A stretch of DNA of 64,000 nt, taken from Aquipseudomonas ullengensis. GTDB taxonomy: Bacteria > Pseudomonadota > Gammaproteobacteria > Pseudomonadales > Pseudomonadaceae. Each line of letters begins with the position of its first letter. Position 1 is the first letter of the stretch. The translations under genes and the position numbers were made by a program. Where the stretch lies: positions 1-64,000 of the forward strand of contig NZ_JACJUD010000001.1 in assembly GCF_014174475.1 (NCBI RefSeq), in the 5' to 3' direction. The notes under the pieces were generated by a model. That model did no database searches, was not told the DNA's origin, and worked only from the letters and a program-made list of their open reading frames with translations. Below, one piece after another: positions 32,752-42,516 of this stretch.

Positions 32752-33195
32752 ATGGCTACCCTCCTGGTGCTGCACGGCCCCAATCTCAACCTGCTGGGCA
32801 CTCGCGAGCCCGGCGTCTACGGCGCCACCACCCTGGCGCAGATCAACCAGGATCTCGAGCAGCGCGCCCGCGCTGCCGGCCATCATCTGCAGTACCTGCA
32901 GAGCAATGCCGAGTACGAACTGATCGAGCGCATTCACGCCGCGAAAGGCGAAGGTGTCGACTTTATTCTGATAAATCCGGCGGCTTTCACCCATACCAGC
33001 GTCGCCTTACGTGACGCATTGCTGGCAGTGAGCATCCCATTCATCGAAGTGCACCTGTCCAACGTGCACAAGCGTGAAGCTTTCCGCCATCACTCCTACT
33101 TTTCCGACGTTGCCGTGGGAGTGATCTGCGGCCTTGGCGCCAGCGGTTACCGGCTGGCCCTGGAGGCCGCACTCGAACAACTTGAACGACCCTGA
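32752..33195 (+). CDS. aroQ: Type II 3-dehydroquinate dehydratase
   Basis: A 147-residue dodecameric-type dehydroquinase of the shikimate pathway that converts 3-dehydroquinate to 3-dehydroshikimate. Family motifs are present: [20 protein letters not shown] at the N-terminus (catalytic tyrosine Y24), [17 protein letters not shown], and [18 protein letters not shown] (catalytic histidine). AAGGACAAAGCCC precedes the ATG. It is 22 bases upstream of accB, the usual Pseudomonas order, so shikimate and fatty-acid entry steps share a transcript. A GTTGCC/GGCAAC dyad lies at 32668-32686 in its upstream region. Confidence 0.97.
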   Translation: MATLLVLHGPNLNLLGTREPGVYGATTLAQINQDLEQRARAAGHHLQYLQSNAEYELIERIHAAKGEGVDFILINPAAFTHTSVALRDALLAVSIPFIEVHLSNVHKREAFRHHSYFSDVAVGVICGLGASGYRLALEAALEQLERP

Positions 33196-33217
33196 CCTGA
33201 CTGGGAGTTGAACACCT

Positions 33218-33670
33218 ATGGATATTCGTAAAGTCAAAAAACTGATCGAACTGCTGGAAGAGTCCGGCATCGACGAGCTGGAAATCCGTGAGGGCGAAGA
33301 GTCCGTACGCATCAGCCGCCACAGCAAGCAGCCGGCCTACGCCCAACCGATGTACGCCCCGGCACCTGCGCCGGTCGCCGCTCCGGTTGCCGCACCCCCC
33401 GCTGCCGAAGCAGCGCCGGCCGCCGCCAAACTGAACGGCAGCGTGGCTCGCTCGCCGATGGTCGGCACCTTCTACCGCGCCGCCTCGCCAACCTCCGGCA
33501 ATTTCGTTGAAGTCGGCCAGAGCGTGAAGAAAGGCGACATCCTGTGCATCGTCGAAGCGATGAAAATGATGAACCACATCGAGGCCGAAGCCAGTGGCGT
33601 GATCGAATCCATCCTGGTGGATAACGGCCAGCCGGTGGAATACGACCAACCCCTGTTCACCATCGTTTGA
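33218..33670 (+). CDS. accB: Biotin carboxyl carrier protein of acetyl-CoA carboxylase
   Basis: 150 residues. The N-terminal helix [23 protein letters not shown] is followed by an alanine/proline-rich linker (about 45-70) and a biotinyl domain. The biotinylated lysine lies in [14 protein letters not shown]. AccB carries biotin between AccC and the AccA/AccD transferase in the first step of fatty-acid synthesis. GGGAG precedes the ATG. accC begins 17 bases after its stop. Confidence 0.97.
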   Translation: MDIRKVKKLIELLEESGIDELEIREGEESVRISRHSKQPAYAQPMYAPAPAPVAAPVAAPPAAEAAPAAAKLNGSVARSPMVGTFYRAASPTSGNFVEVGQSVKKGDILCIVEAMKMMNHIEAEASGVIESILVDNGQPVEYDQPLFTIV

Positions 33671-33687
33671 TGCACGGGGAACCTGCG

Positions 33688-35043
33688 ATGCAGAAGCTGG
33701 AGAAAGTCCTGATCGCCAACCGTGGCGAAATTGCCCTGCGCATCCTGCGTGCCTGCAAGGAGCTGGGCATCAAGACGGTGGCGGTCTACTCCACCGCCGA
33801 CCGCGAACTGATGCACCTGGGCCTGGCCGATGAAACCGTGTGCATCGGCCCGGCACCTGGCGCCAAGTCCTACCTGAGCATCCCGGCGATCATCAGCGCT
33901 GCCGAAGTCACCGGCGCCACGGCGATTCACCCGGGCTACGGCTTCCTCGCCGAGAACGCCGATTTCGCCGAACAGGTGGAAAACTCCGGCTTCGCCTTTA
34001 TCGGCCCGAAAGCCGACACCATCCGCCTGATGGGCGACAAAGTGTCGGCCAAGGACGCCATGATCAAGTCCGGCGTACCGGTAGTACCCGGCTCCGAGGG
34101 CCCGCTGCCGGAAGACGAAGAAACCGCCCTGCAGATTGCCCGCGAAGTGGGCTACCCGGTGATCATCAAGGCCGCCGGTGGCGGTGGTGGTCGCGGCATG
34201 CGCGTGGTGCACAAGGAAGAAGACCTGATCAAATCGGCCAAGCTGACCCGTACCGAAGCCGGTGCAGCGTTCGGCAACCCGATGGTCTACCTGGAGAAAT
34301 TCCTCGGCAATCCGCGTCACGTGGAAGTCCAGGTGCTCTCTGATGGCCAGGGCAACGCCGTGCACCTGGGCGACCGCGACTGCTCGCTGCAGCGCCGCCA
34401 CCAGAAGGTGCTGGAAGAAGCACCAGCTCCGGGCATCGACGAGAAGGCCCGCGCCGAAGTGCTGAAGCGCTGCGTCGATGCGTGTGTCGAGATCGGCTAC
34501 CGCGGTGCCGGCACCTTCGAGTTCCTTTACGAAGATGGCCGTTTCTACTTCATCGAGATGAACACCCGCGTACAGGTCGAGCACCCGGTCACCGAAATGG
34601 TCACCGGCATCGACATCGTCAAGGAGATGCTCAGCATCGCTGCTGGCAACAAACTGTCGATCAAGCAGAGCGACGTGGTCATCCGTGGCCATTCCCTGGA
34701 GTGCCGGATCAACGCCGAAGACCCGGACAACTTCATGCCCTGCCCCGGCAAGGTCAAGCACTTCCACGCCCCGGGCGGCAACGGCGTGCGCGTCGATTCG
34801 CACCTGTACAGCGGCTACTCGGTACCGCCGAACTACGACTCGCTGATCGGCAAGCTGATCACCTATGGCAAGGACCGCGCCGAGGCCATGGCCCGCATGC
34901 GCAACGCCTTGGACGAGATCGTGGTCGACGGCATCAAGACCAATATCCCGCTGCACCGCGACCTGGTGGTCGACAAGGGCTTCAACAAGGGCGGCGTGAA
35001 TATCCACTATCTCGAAAAGAAACTCGGGATGGATAAGCACTAA
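33688..35043 (+). CDS. accC: Biotin carboxylase of acetyl-CoA carboxylase
   Basis: A 451-residue ATP-grasp enzyme that carboxylates biotin on AccB using bicarbonate. It has the N-terminal [22 protein letters not shown], the glycine-rich ATP loop [14 protein letters not shown], the catalytic [18 protein letters not shown] and the ending [17 protein letters not shown], all as in Pseudomonas AccC. The start at 33688 is supported by GGGGAAC seven bases upstream; an earlier in-frame ATG pair lies within the accB stop region. It ends the aroQ-accB-accC transcript, with the structured element at 35079-35136 just downstream. Confidence 0.97.
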   Translation: MQKLEKVLIANRGEIALRILRACKELGIKTVAVYSTADRELMHLGLADETVCIGPAPGAKSYLSIPAIISAAEVTGATAIHPGYGFLAENADFAEQVENSGFAFIGPKADTIRLMGDKVSAKDAMIKSGVPVVPGSEGPLPEDEETALQIAREVGYPVIIKAAGGGGGRGMRVVHKEEDLIKSAKLTRTEAGAAFGNPMVYLEKFLGNPRHVEVQVLSDGQGNAVHLGDRDCSLQRRHQKVLEEAPAPGIDEKARAEVLKRCVDACVEIGYRGAGTFEFLYEDGRFYFIEMNTRVQVEHPVTEMVTGIDIVKEMLSIAAGNKLSIKQSDVVIRGHSLECRINAEDPDNFMPCPGKVKHFHAPGGNGVRVDSHLYSGYSVPPNYDSLIGKLITYGKDRAEAMARMRNALDEIVVDGIKTNIPLHRDLVVDKGFNKGGVNIHYLEKKLGMDKH

Positions 35044-35078
35044 GCCCACGACCTGCTGCGCGTCGGCGATACGGCGTT

Positions 35079-35136
35079 AAAAGCAGCCTCGGAATGCTCA
35101 TTTACAGCAGTAAACTGCGCTTCCTCGGCTGCTTTT
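35079..35136 (+). other. Structured intergenic element, copy 1 (possible terminator or RNA)
   Basis: An outer stem AAAAGCAGCC/GGCTGCTTTT (35079-35088 with 35127-35136) encloses AATGCTCA, an inner hairpin TTTAC-AGCA-GTAAA (35101-35114) and CTGCGCTT. The same AATGCTCA and CTGCGCTT cores, in the same positions around differently-sequenced but equally paired stems, occur at 40904-40963. The A and T tracts of this copy could let it end accC transcription. Nothing shows that it is a free RNA. Confidence 0.7.
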
Positions 35137-35304
35137 GCCTAGTCTCGCTCTAGCTCGCAAGGTCGTGACTAGATGCATCGACAAGGGCTGCCCACGGGCG
35201 GCCCTTGTCGTTTCCGGCCGGCGCCTGCGGTGGCAGCCGACCCGCCCCTCAAGTAAGCTGCGCGCCCAATTGCACCCAGCACCACATCGTTCTCGAGGTT
35301 TGCC

Positions 35305-36183
35305 ATGCCCTGGTTACAAGTCCGTCTCGCCATTACCCCGGAACAGGCGGAGACCTACGAAGACGCCCTACTCGGCGTCGGCGCAGTCTCGGTAACCTTC
35401 ATGGACGCCGAAGACCAGCCGATTTTCGAGCCGGATCTGGGCACCACCCCGCTGTGGTCGCACACCCACCTGCTGGCCCTGTTCGAGGCCGATACCGACC
35501 CGGTCAACCTGGTCGCCCACCTCGAGCTGCTAACCGGCGCCGCGTTGCCCGAGCACCTGATCGAGCACATCGCCGACCAGGACTGGGAGCGCAGCTGGAT
35601 GGACAACTTCCACCCGATGCGCTTCGGCCAGCGCCTGTGGATCGTGCCCAGCTGGCACGCCGCACCGGAGCCGGATGCAGTCAACCTGCTGCTCGATCCG
35701 GGCCTGGCGTTCGGCACAGGCACCCACCCGACCACCGCGCTGTGCCTGGAATGGCTGGACGGCCAGGAGCTGAGCAACAGCAACGTACTGGACTTCGGCT
35801 GCGGCTCGGGCATCCTCGCTATCGCCGCCCTGCTGCTCGGCGCGCCTCACGCAGTTGGCACCGACATCGACATCCAGGCCCTGGAAGCCTCGCGTGACAA
35901 TGCCTCGCGCAACGGCATCGACCCAGCGCGCTTCCCCGTCTACCTGCCCGCCGATCTGCCCCAACAGCAGGCCGATGTGGTGGTCGCCAACATTCTCGCC
36001 GGCCCGCTGGTGGCACTGGCGCCGCAGATCACCAGCCTGGTCAAGCCGGGCGGTCGCCTGGCGTTGTCCGGCATCCTCGCCGAGCAGGCCGAGGAAGTTC
36101 GCGACGCTTACCAGGACGCCTTCGACCTCGATCCGACCGCGATCAAGGACGGCTGGGTGCGCATCAGCGGCGTACGCCGCTAG
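35305..36183 (+). CDS. prmA: Ribosomal protein L11 methyltransferase PrmA
   Basis: A 292-residue SAM methyltransferase that trimethylates ribosomal protein L11. The N-terminal substrate-recognition domain includes MPWLQVRL and [23 protein letters not shown]. The catalytic domain has [19 protein letters not shown], motif [20 protein letters not shown] and [15 protein letters not shown]. The C-terminal [12 protein letters not shown] is typical. CGAGGTTTGCC precedes the ATG. The zinc-ribbon gene and dusB-fis follow on the same strand. Confidence 0.97.
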   Translation: MPWLQVRLAITPEQAETYEDALLGVGAVSVTFMDAEDQPIFEPDLGTTPLWSHTHLLALFEADTDPVNLVAHLELLTGAALPEHLIEHIADQDWERSWMDNFHPMRFGQRLWIVPSWHAAPEPDAVNLLLDPGLAFGTGTHPTTALCLEWLDGQELSNSNVLDFGCGSGILAIAALLLGAPHAVGTDIDIQALEASRDNASRNGIDPARFPVYLPADLPQQQADVVVANILAGPLVALAPQITSLVKPGGRLALSGILAEQAEEVRDAYQDAFDLDPTAIKDGWVRISGVRR

Positions 36184-36258
36184 TTCCGTAGCATGCAAGC
36201 TTGTGTTTTCCGCCCTGTGCTTGGGTAAACTAGCGCCTCGTTTTACCCGGACCGCCGC

Positions 36259-37635
36259 ATGACCGACAGTTTCGTCACCCAGTGCCCCCATTGCCGCACC
36301 AGCTTCCGCATCAGTCGTGCGCAGCTGGGCGCAGCCCATGGCGCGGTCCGCTGCGGGGCCTGCCTGCATGTATTCAACGCGGCCCAGCAGTTGCTGGTCG
36401 ATCAGTCCCGCGCGGTCAAGCCCAGTGCGGAAACCGCTACTGCGCCGGCTCCGGCGGCGCCACGCCCAGCAGCGGTGCAACCCGGCGCCACTGCGCCCAG
36501 CCGCCCCGTGGCAGCCACTGCCCCGACAAGCAAGCCGAGCGCGCCGGCAGCAAGTGCCGAGAAGAAGCCCGCCGACACCCTGTGGATTCACGACGATCTC
36601 GACCTCGACAGCCTCGACCTCGACGAAGAACTGGCCAAGCTGGAAGAGCAGGAAATGCAGCTCTCCCAGGACTTCCTCGCCATCGACCGCGCGCCCAAAC
36701 CGTCCGAGCGCCTGTTCACCCCGCCGGAGCCCGAGCGCGATCGGCATGACGAAAGCTGGGCCGAGTCGCTGCTGATCGACGAAAAGCCTGCACGCAAGAT
36801 CGAACCCGAACTCAAGGCCGAACCGCGCATCGATGTGCCGCCGGCTCCTGCGCCGCGCCCGATCCCGGCATCCTTTCCGCCACCGCTCGACGACCTTCCG
36901 CCAGCGGCGCGCCGCGAACCCAGCTTCGCCCACGCCCAGCATCCCCTGCCGGACGAAGAGCCTGCGCTGCGTGACGAACCGCCGCTCAGCACCCTGGCCG
37001 AGCCCGAGGACGACGATGAGATCGGCGATGCCGACTACACCCGCCTCGCCAACCCGACGCAGCCGAGCCGCAGCGAACCTGGCCTGCGTGAAGACAACCT
37101 GTTCGAACTGGCCGAAGAGCCCCTGCAACTCGACTGGCAGGAAGCGAAGAAACCCTGGGGCCGCTGGATCGCCTGGGGCCTGCTCAACCTGCTGACCGCG
37201 ACCACCCTGGCAGGCCAGTACGTGTCCTACCACTTCGAGGAACTGGCCCGTCAGGACCAGTACCGCCCCTGGTTCGAACAGCTCTGCCCGGAGTTCGGCT
37301 GCAGCCTGCCTTCCAAGGTCGATATCGAGCAGATCAAGAGCACCAACCTGGTGGTCCGCAGCCATCCGGACTACATGAATGCGCTGATGGTCGACGCGAT
37401 CATCTACAACCGCGCACCGTTCGCCCAACCCTTCCCCCTGCTGGAATTGCGCTTCGCCGACATCAACGGCCAGTTGCTCGCCAGCAGCCGCTTCAAACCC
37501 AGCCAGTACCTTGGCGGGGAGCTCGCCGGCCAGGCGGAAATGCCGCCGCAGACGCCTATCCACGTGTCCCTGGAGATCACCGATCCAGGCGCCAAGGCGG
37601 TCAACTACAGCCTAAGCTTCCACTCCCCCGAGTAG
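36259..37635 (+). CDS. Zinc-ribbon plus DUF3426 membrane protein
   Basis: 458 residues. It starts with an MJ0042-type zinc ribbon, CPHC (9-12) and CGAC (about 32-35). A long proline/alanine-rich and acidic linker (about 55-290; blocks such as DDLDLDSLDLDEELAKLEE) leads to one transmembrane helix (AWGLLNLLTATTLAGQYVSY) and a C-terminal DUF3426 domain (about 325-458, with PEFGCSLPSKVDIEQIKS). The topology suggests a cytoplasmic zinc ribbon tethered to a periplasmic domain. The family lies next to prmA and dusB in many pseudomonads; the role is unknown. The linker is longer than the folded parts. Confidence 0.88.
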   Translation: MTDSFVTQCPHCRTSFRISRAQLGAAHGAVRCGACLHVFNAAQQLLVDQSRAVKPSAETATAPAPAAPRPAAVQPGATAPSRPVAATAPTSKPSAPAASAEKKPADTLWIHDDLDLDSLDLDEELAKLEEQEMQLSQDFLAIDRAPKPSERLFTPPEPERDRHDESWAESLLIDEKPARKIEPELKAEPRIDVPPAPAPRPIPASFPPPLDDLPPAARREPSFAHAQHPLPDEEPALRDEPPLSTLAEPEDDDEIGDADYTRLANPTQPSRSEPGLREDNLFELAEEPLQLDWQEAKKPWGRWIAWGLLNLLTATTLAGQYVSYHFEELARQDQYRPWFEQLCPEFGCSLPSKVDIEQIKSTNLVVRSHPDYMNALMVDAIIYNRAPFAQPFPLLELRFADINGQLLASSRFKPSQYLGGELAGQAEMPPQTPIHVSLEITDPGAKAVNYSLSFHSPE

Positions 37636-37701
37636 CCTGAACGCGGCGGATTTCCAGCGTTTGATCGATTCGACCCGACCAACGGCGGGAAGCCGACGAC
37701 T

Positions 37702-37754
37702 GTTCATAATTTGTTCAAAACAACCTTTATCCGGTCATCGAGAGCGGGTATCAT
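37702..37754 (+). promoter_or_regulatory. Candidate dusB-fis promoter with Fis-like site
   Basis: TATCAT (37749-37754) with TTTATC 17 bases upstream is a possible -10/-35 pair in the only AT-rich stretch of the region. GTTCATAATTTGTTC (37702-37716) fits the degenerate Fis 15-mer with its G and C ends and two mismatches, and would suit Fis autoregulation as known for E. coli dusB-fis. Confidence 0.45.
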
Positions 37755-37853
37755 GCCCTCCCTTTTTCGCACTCCAATGAAGCCGTTTTGAGACCAGGCA
37801 GGCCACGCCTTTCCCTGACGTCTTCGCAGGCCCCAACAACAGGGAAGATACCG

Positions 37854-38846
37854 GTGGTACGCATCGGCCCGTACACGCTGCCCAACCCGTTGATCCTCGC
37901 CCCCATGGCGGGTGTCACCGATCAGCCGTTCCGGCAACTCTGCCGGAAGCTGGGTGCGGGCATGGTGGTTTCGGAGATGGTCACCAGCGACGTGCGCCTG
38001 TGGAACAGCCGCAAATCCAGCCTGCGCATGATCCACACCGGTGATCCCGAGCCCCGCTCGGTGCAGATCGCCGGTGGCGATCCCGAGATGCTCGCCGAAG
38101 CGGCCCGGCGCAATGTCGAAATGGGCGCACAGATCATCGACATCAACATGGGCTGCCCGGCCAAGAAGGTCTGCAACAAGGCCGCCGGCTCGGCCCTGAT
38201 GAAGGATGAGGAGCTGGTCAGTGCGATCCTCGACGCCGTGGTCAAGGCGGTAGACGTACCGGTCACCCTGAAGATCCGCACCGGCTGGGACCGCTCGAAC
38301 AAGAACGGCATCACCGTGGCCAAGATCGCCGAACAGGCCGGCATCAGTGCCCTGGCCGTGCATGGCCGGACCCGTGCCGACCTGTACACTGGCGAGGCCG
38401 AGTACGACACCATCGCCGCGATCAAGCAGGCGGTGACGATTCCGGTGTTCGCCAATGGCGACATCGATTCGCCGCACAAGGCCAAGGCAGTGCTCGATGC
38501 CACTGGCGCCGACGCTCTGCTGATCGGTCGTGCGGCGCAAGGGCGCCCGTGGATTTTCCGCGAGATCGCCCACTACCTGGCGACCGGCAAGGAATTGCCG
38601 GCGCCAACGCTGTACGAAGTCGAACGGATTCTGCTGGAGCACCTGGCCGCCCTGCACGCCTTCTATGGCGATGTGATGGGTGTGCGTATCGCCCGCAAGC
38701 ATGTCGGCTGGTACCTCGCCACCCTGCCAGGCGCCAGGGAGTTTCGCGCCGAATTCAATCGTCTGGACGCTACGGACGCGCAATGCACCCAGGTTCGGCA
38801 GCTCTTTGCCGAACAACATAACAAGGGAGAAGGGGCAGCCGCATGA
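37854..38846 (+). CDS. dusB: tRNA-dihydrouridine synthase DusB
   Basis: A 330-residue FMN TIM-barrel enzyme that reduces uridines in the tRNA D-loop. Motifs: LAPMAGVTDQPFRQLCRKLG, the NMGCPAKKVCNKAAGSALM segment with the catalytic cysteine, KIRTGWD, VHGRTR and NGDIDSPHKAKAVL. The start is taken as GTG at 37854 (GGGAAG eight bases upstream), because VRIGPYTLPNPLILAPMAGVT is where relatives begin. The upstream ATG at 37788 would add 22 residues that do not look conserved. The stop overlaps the fis start by four bases. Confidence 0.95.
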   Translation: MVRIGPYTLPNPLILAPMAGVTDQPFRQLCRKLGAGMVVSEMVTSDVRLWNSRKSSLRMIHTGDPEPRSVQIAGGDPEMLAEAARRNVEMGAQIIDINMGCPAKKVCNKAAGSALMKDEELVSAILDAVVKAVDVPVTLKIRTGWDRSNKNGITVAKIAEQAGISALAVHGRTRADLYTGEAEYDTIAAIKQAVTIPVFANGDIDSPHKAKAVLDATGADALLIGRAAQGRPWIFREIAHYLATGKELPAPTLYEVERILLEHLAALHAFYGDVMGVRIARKHVGWYLATLPGAREFRAEFNRLDATDAQCTQVRQLFAEQHNKGEGAAA

Positions 38847-39178
38847 CGAGGATGACCGAGCCTTTTTTTGATGAATCAGTTTTTGATGGGGCAGTACCCG
38901 TGAGCGACAACACCAGCCTGAAGCAGCATCTGACCACGCCGAGCGAAGAGGGCCAGACCCTGCGCGGCAGTGTCGAGAAGGCGCTGCACAACTACTTTGC
39001 TCACCTCGAAGGTGCTGATGTCACCGACGTCTACAACCTGGTTCTCAACGAGGTCGAAGCGCCTCTGCTGGAGACCGTGATGAACTACGTCAAGGGCAAC
39101 CAGACCAAGGCCTCCGAGCTGCTCGGCCTGAATCGCGGCACCCTGCGCAAGAAACTCAAGCAATACGATCTGCTGTAA
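38843..39178 (+). CDS. fis: DNA-binding protein Fis
   Basis: A 111-residue nucleoid protein that bends DNA and modulates rRNA, recombination and virulence genes. The C-terminal helix-turn-helix GNQTKASELLGLNRGTLRKKLKQYDLL is nearly identical to other pseudomonad Fis proteins, and the central LRGSVEKALHNYFAHLEG is the dimer core. The N-terminus, MTRMTEPFFDES, is variable; an ATG three codons in is an alternative. It is translationally coupled to dusB (ATGA) and followed by a strong terminator. Confidence 0.97.
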   Translation: MTRMTEPFFDESVFDGAVPVSDNTSLKQHLTTPSEEGQTLRGSVEKALHNYFAHLEGADVTDVYNLVLNEVEAPLLETVMNYVKGNQTKASELLGLNRGTLRKKLKQYDLL

Positions 39179-39194
39179 GCCACCGAATGCATGG

Positions 39195-39226
39195 AAAAGG
39201 GCGACCCCGCAAGGTCGCCCTTTTTT
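39195..39226 (+). terminator. Intrinsic terminator of dusB-fis
   Basis: AAAAGGGCGACC and GGTCGCCCTTTT form a 12-bp stem with a 6-base loop, followed by more Ts, 17 bases after the fis stop. Confidence 0.95.
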
Positions 39227-39256
39227 ACTGATCTTCCCGCTCTGATGGACTCTGCA

Positions 39257-40864
39257 ATGACCGACCAGACCACCCGCCTCCCCGTTCGCCGCGCCCTGAT
39301 CAGCGTCTCCGACAAGACCGGCATCCTCGAGTTTGCCCGCGAGCTCGTCGCCCTGAATGTGGAAATCCTCTCCACTGGCGGCACCTACAAGCTGCTCAAG
39401 GACAACGGTGTGGCCGCCGTGGAAGTCGCCGATTACACCGGCTTCCCGGAGATGATGGACGGTCGCGTGAAGACCCTGCACCCGAAGATCCACGGCGGCA
39501 TCCTCGGCCGTCGCGCCCTCGACGGCGCGGTCATGGACGAGCACGGCATCAAGCCGATCGACCTGGTCGCGGTCAACCTCTACCCGTTCGCCGCCACCGT
39601 GGCCAAGCCGGGCTGTGACCTGGCCGACGCCATCGAGAACATCGACATCGGCGGCCCGACCATGGTCCGCTCCGCCGCGAAGAACCACAAAGACGTGGCC
39701 ATCGTGGTCAACGCCGGCGACTACGCCGGTATCGTTGAGTCGCTGAAAGCCGGCGGCCTGAGCTACGCCCAGCGCTTCGACCTGGCGCTGAAAGCCTTCG
39801 AGCACACCGCTGCCTACGACGGCATGATCGCCAACTACCTGGGCACCATCGACCAGAGCCGCGACACCCTCTCCACCGAAGAGCGCGGCGCTTTCCCGCG
39901 CACCTTCAACAGCCAGTTCATCAAGGCCCAGGAAATGCGCTACGGCGAGAACCCGCACCAGAGCGCGGCGTTCTACGTGGAAGCGCAGAAAGGTGAGGCC
40001 AGTGTCGCCACTGCCGTGCAGCTGCAGGGCAAGGAACTGTCGTTCAACAACGTGGCCGACACCGACGCCGCGCTGGAATGCGTCAAGAGCTTCGTCAAGC
40101 CGGCCTGCGTCATCGTCAAGCACGCCAACCCGTGCGGCGTGGCCGTGGCCCTGGACAGCGAAGGCGGCATCCGCCAGGCCTATGAGCTGGCTTACGCCAC
40201 TGATACCGAGTCGGCCTTCGGCGGCATCATCGCCTTCAACCGCGAGCTGGACGGCGCTACCGCTCAAGCGATCGTCGAGCGTCAGTTCGTCGAAGTGATC
40301 ATCGCGCCGAAAATCAGCGCCGAGGCCCGTGCTGTGGTCGCCGCCAAAGCCAACGTACGCCTGCTCGAGTGCGGCGAGTGGCCGGCCGAGCGCAGCGCCG
40401 GCTGGGACTTCAAGCGCGTCAACGGTGGCCTGCTGGTACAGAGCCGCGACATCGGCATGATCAGCGCAGACGACCTGAAAATCGTCACGAAGCGCGCACC
40501 GAGCGAGCAGGAAGTGCACGACCTGATCTTCGCCTGGAAAGTGGCCAAGTTCGTTAAGTCCAACGCCATCGTCTATGCCAAGGGTCGCCAGACCATCGGC
40601 GTCGGCGCCGGCCAGATGAGCCGCGTCAACTCCGCACGCATCGCCGCGATCAAGGCTGAGCACGCCGGCCTGCAAGTCGCCGGTTCGGTGATGGCCTCCG
40701 ACGCCTTCTTCCCGTTCCGCGACGGTCTGGACAACGCCGCCGCCAACGGCATCACCGCGGTGATTCAGCCAGGCGGCTCGATGCGCGATGCCGAAGTCAT
40801 CGCTGCAGCCGACGAAGCCGGCATCGCCATGGTATTCACCGGCATGCGCCACTTCCGCCACTAA
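39257..40864 (+). CDS. purH: Bifunctional AICAR formyltransferase/IMP cyclohydrolase
   Basis: A 535-residue enzyme performing the last two steps of IMP synthesis. The N-terminal cyclohydrolase has [30 protein letters not shown] and [15 protein letters not shown]. The C-terminal transformylase has the catalytic KHANPCGVA and ends with [14 protein letters not shown]. Length equals that of the P. aeruginosa protein. The start at 39257 is where the conserved N-terminus begins; the frame is open for 22 more codons through the fis terminator, which cannot be coding. purD follows after 222 bases. Confidence 0.97.
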   Translation: MTDQTTRLPVRRALISVSDKTGILEFARELVALNVEILSTGGTYKLLKDNGVAAVEVADYTGFPEMMDGRVKTLHPKIHGGILGRRALDGAVMDEHGIKPIDLVAVNLYPFAATVAKPGCDLADAIENIDIGGPTMVRSAAKNHKDVAIVVNAGDYAGIVESLKAGGLSYAQRFDLALKAFEHTAAYDGMIANYLGTIDQSRDTLSTEERGAFPRTFNSQFIKAQEMRYGENPHQSAAFYVEAQKGEASVATAVQLQGKELSFNNVADTDAALECVKSFVKPACVIVKHANPCGVAVALDSEGGIRQAYELAYATDTESAFGGIIAFNRELDGATAQAIVERQFVEVIIAPKISAEARAVVAAKANVRLLECGEWPAERSAGWDFKRVNGGLLVQSRDIGMISADDLKIVTKRAPSEQEVHDLIFAWKVAKFVKSNAIVYAKGRQTIGVGAGQMSRVNSARIAAIKAEHAGLQVAGSVMASDAFFPFRDGLDNAAANGITAVIQPGGSMRDAEVIAAADEAGIAMVFTGMRHFRH

Positions 40865-40903
40865 CCGTGGCGCGGCCGCGCTGTAGCAGGCGTCTGCGTC
40901 GTT

Positions 40904-40963
40904 GCGGACGACTTCGCTAATGCTCATTGCCAGTCGGCAACTGCGCTTATCGAAGTCGTCCGC
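40904..40963 (+). other. Structured intergenic element, copy 2
   Basis: An outer stem GCGGACGACTTCG/CGAAGTCGTCCGC (40904-40916 with 40951-40963) encloses AATGCTCA, an inner hairpin TTGCC-AGTC-GGCAA (40927-40940) and CTGCGCTT. The cores equal those of 35079-35136 while both stems differ in sequence but remain perfectly paired. It lies between purH and purD. No T tract follows, so terminator function is less likely than for copy 1. Confidence 0.7.
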
Positions 40964-41019
40964 GCCTCGCATCCACCCGCTCCATCACGGCCCGATAGTT
41001 TGTTAGAAGCAAGATTTTC

Positions 41020-41049
41020 GTAGGGTGGATAACACTTTGCTTATCCACC
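41020..41049. repeat. GTAGGGTGGATAA palindromic repeat
   Basis: GTAGGGTGGATAA and TTATCCACC flank a 7-base centre (CACTTTGC), 37 bases before purD. The same family occurs at 6279-6308, 51300-51327 and 52436-52465. Confidence 0.8.
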
Positions 41050-41086
41050 AAACGGGCCACCGGCCCGCCTCCACAAGGAGACAGAC

Positions 41087-42379
41087 ATGAACGTATTGAT
41101 CATCGGCAGCGGCGGTCGTGAACACGCCCTGGCCTGGAAAGTGGCGCAGGACAAGCGCGTCAGCAAAGTCTTCGTCGCCCCGGGCAACGCTGGCACCGCC
41201 ACCGAAGCCAAGTGCGAGAACGTCGCCATCGACGTGCTGGCCATCGAGCAGCTGGCCGACTTCGCCGAGAAGAACGTGCAGCTGACCATCGTCGGCCCGG
41301 AAGCGCCGCTGGTGAAAGGTGTGGTCGATCTGTTCCGCGCGCGCAAGCTGGACATCTTCGGCCCCACCGCCGCCGCCGCGCAGCTGGAAGGCTCCAAGGC
41401 CTTCACCAAGGACTTCCTCGCCCGCCAGCAAATTCCGACGGCCGACTACCAGAACTTCACCGAGGTAGAGCCGGCCCTGGCCTACCTGCGCGAGAAAGGC
41501 GCACCGATCGTGATCAAGGCCGACGGCCTGGCCGCCGGTAAAGGCGTGATCGTCGCCATGACCCTGAGCGAGGCCGAAGACGCCGTGCGCGACATGCTCG
41601 CCGGCAATGCCTTCGGCGAAGCCGGTTCGCGCGTGGTGATCGAGGAATTCCTCGATGGCGAAGAAGCCAGCTTCATTGTCATGGTCGACGGCGAGAACGT
41701 GCTGCCGATGGCCACCAGCCAGGACCACAAACGTGTTGGCGATGCCGACAGCGGCCCGAACACCGGCGGCATGGGCGCCTACTCGCCCGCCCCGGTGGTC
41801 ACCGCCGAGGTGCACAAGCGGGTGATGGACGAAGTCATCTACCCGACCGTGCGCGGCATGGCCAATGAAGGCAACGTCTACACCGGCTTCCTCTACGCCG
41901 GGCTGATGATCGACAAGGCCGGCAACCCGAAAGTCATCGAGTTCAACTGCCGCTTCGGCGACCCGGAAACCCAGCCGATCATGGTGCGCCTCGAAAGCTC
42001 CCTGGTGCTGCTGGTCGAGGCCGCACTGGCCAAGGCCCTGAACAAGGTCGAAGCCACCTGGGACCCGCGTCCGACCGTGGGCGTGGTGATCGCCGCTGGC
42101 GGCTACCCGGCCGACTACGCCAAGGGTGATGTGATCGAAGGCCTGGACGACGCCGCGCAATTCGACGGCAAGGTATTCCATGCCGGCACCGCGCTGAACG
42201 CAGCCGGCGACGTCGTCACCGCGGGCGGCCGCGTACTCTGCGCCACCGCCATCGGCCGTACGGTTGAAGAAGCGCAGCAACAGGCCTACCGCCTGGCCGA
42301 GAAGATCCGCTGGAACGGCAGTTTCTACCGCAACGACATCGGCTACCGCGCCATTGCCCGCGAACGCGGCGAAGGCTGA
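41087..42379 (+). CDS. purD: Phosphoribosylamine-glycine ligase (GAR synthetase)
   Basis: A 430-residue ATP-grasp enzyme that joins glycine to phosphoribosylamine, step two of purine synthesis. Motifs: [48 protein letters not shown] (ATP loop), [14 protein letters not shown] and the metal-binding [26 protein letters not shown] gives an ideal ribosome binding site. It follows purH on the same strand and ends at the hairpin at 42438-42466. Confidence 0.97.
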   Translation: MNVLIIGSGGREHALAWKVAQDKRVSKVFVAPGNAGTATEAKCENVAIDVLAIEQLADFAEKNVQLTIVGPEAPLVKGVVDLFRARKLDIFGPTAAAAQLEGSKAFTKDFLARQQIPTADYQNFTEVEPALAYLREKGAPIVIKADGLAAGKGVIVAMTLSEAEDAVRDMLAGNAFGEAGSRVVIEEFLDGEEASFIVMVDGENVLPMATSQDHKRVGDADSGPNTGGMGAYSPAPVVTAEVHKRVMDEVIYPTVRGMANEGNVYTGFLYAGLMIDKAGNPKVIEFNCRFGDPETQPIMVRLESSLVLLVEAALAKALNKVEATWDPRPTVGVVIAAGGYPADYAKGDVIEGLDDAAQFDGKVFHAGTALNAAGDVVTAGGRVLCATAIGRTVEEAQQQAYRLAEKIRWNGSFYRNDIGYRAIARERGEG

Positions 42380-42437
42380 GACGTCGACAGCCCCCTTTAC
42401 CCGCCGGCAACGCGGATAAAGAAGCGGTAAATCCCCT

Positions 42438-42466
42438 ACAAAGGCAGCCCTATGGCTGCCTTTTGT
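42438..42466 (+). terminator. Intrinsic terminator of purD
   Basis: AAAGGCAGCC and GGCTGCCTTT form a 10-bp stem with loop CTAT, followed by T and extended by ACA/TGT. It lies 60 bases past the purD stop and just before the retS promoter. Confidence 0.9.
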
Positions 42467-42480
42467 ACAGTTGCCATGGC

Positions 42481-42486
42481 TATAAT
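42481..42486 (+). promoter_or_regulatory. Consensus -10 element of retS
   Basis: TATAAT lies 30 bases before the proposed GTG start of retS and just after the purD terminator. The -35 position is poor (GCCTTT at a 17-bp spacer). It supports a retS transcript beginning near 42493, and so the GTG start downstream of it. Confidence 0.6.
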
Positions 42487-42516
42487 CCGGGGATTCACCA
42501 CGAAGGGACTTCGCTC

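Noticed and set aside
37788..37853. ATG at 37788 as the dusB start
   Set aside because: The 22 extra residues are not like related DusB proteins; the GTG at 37854 has a ribosome binding site and aligns with the family N-terminus.
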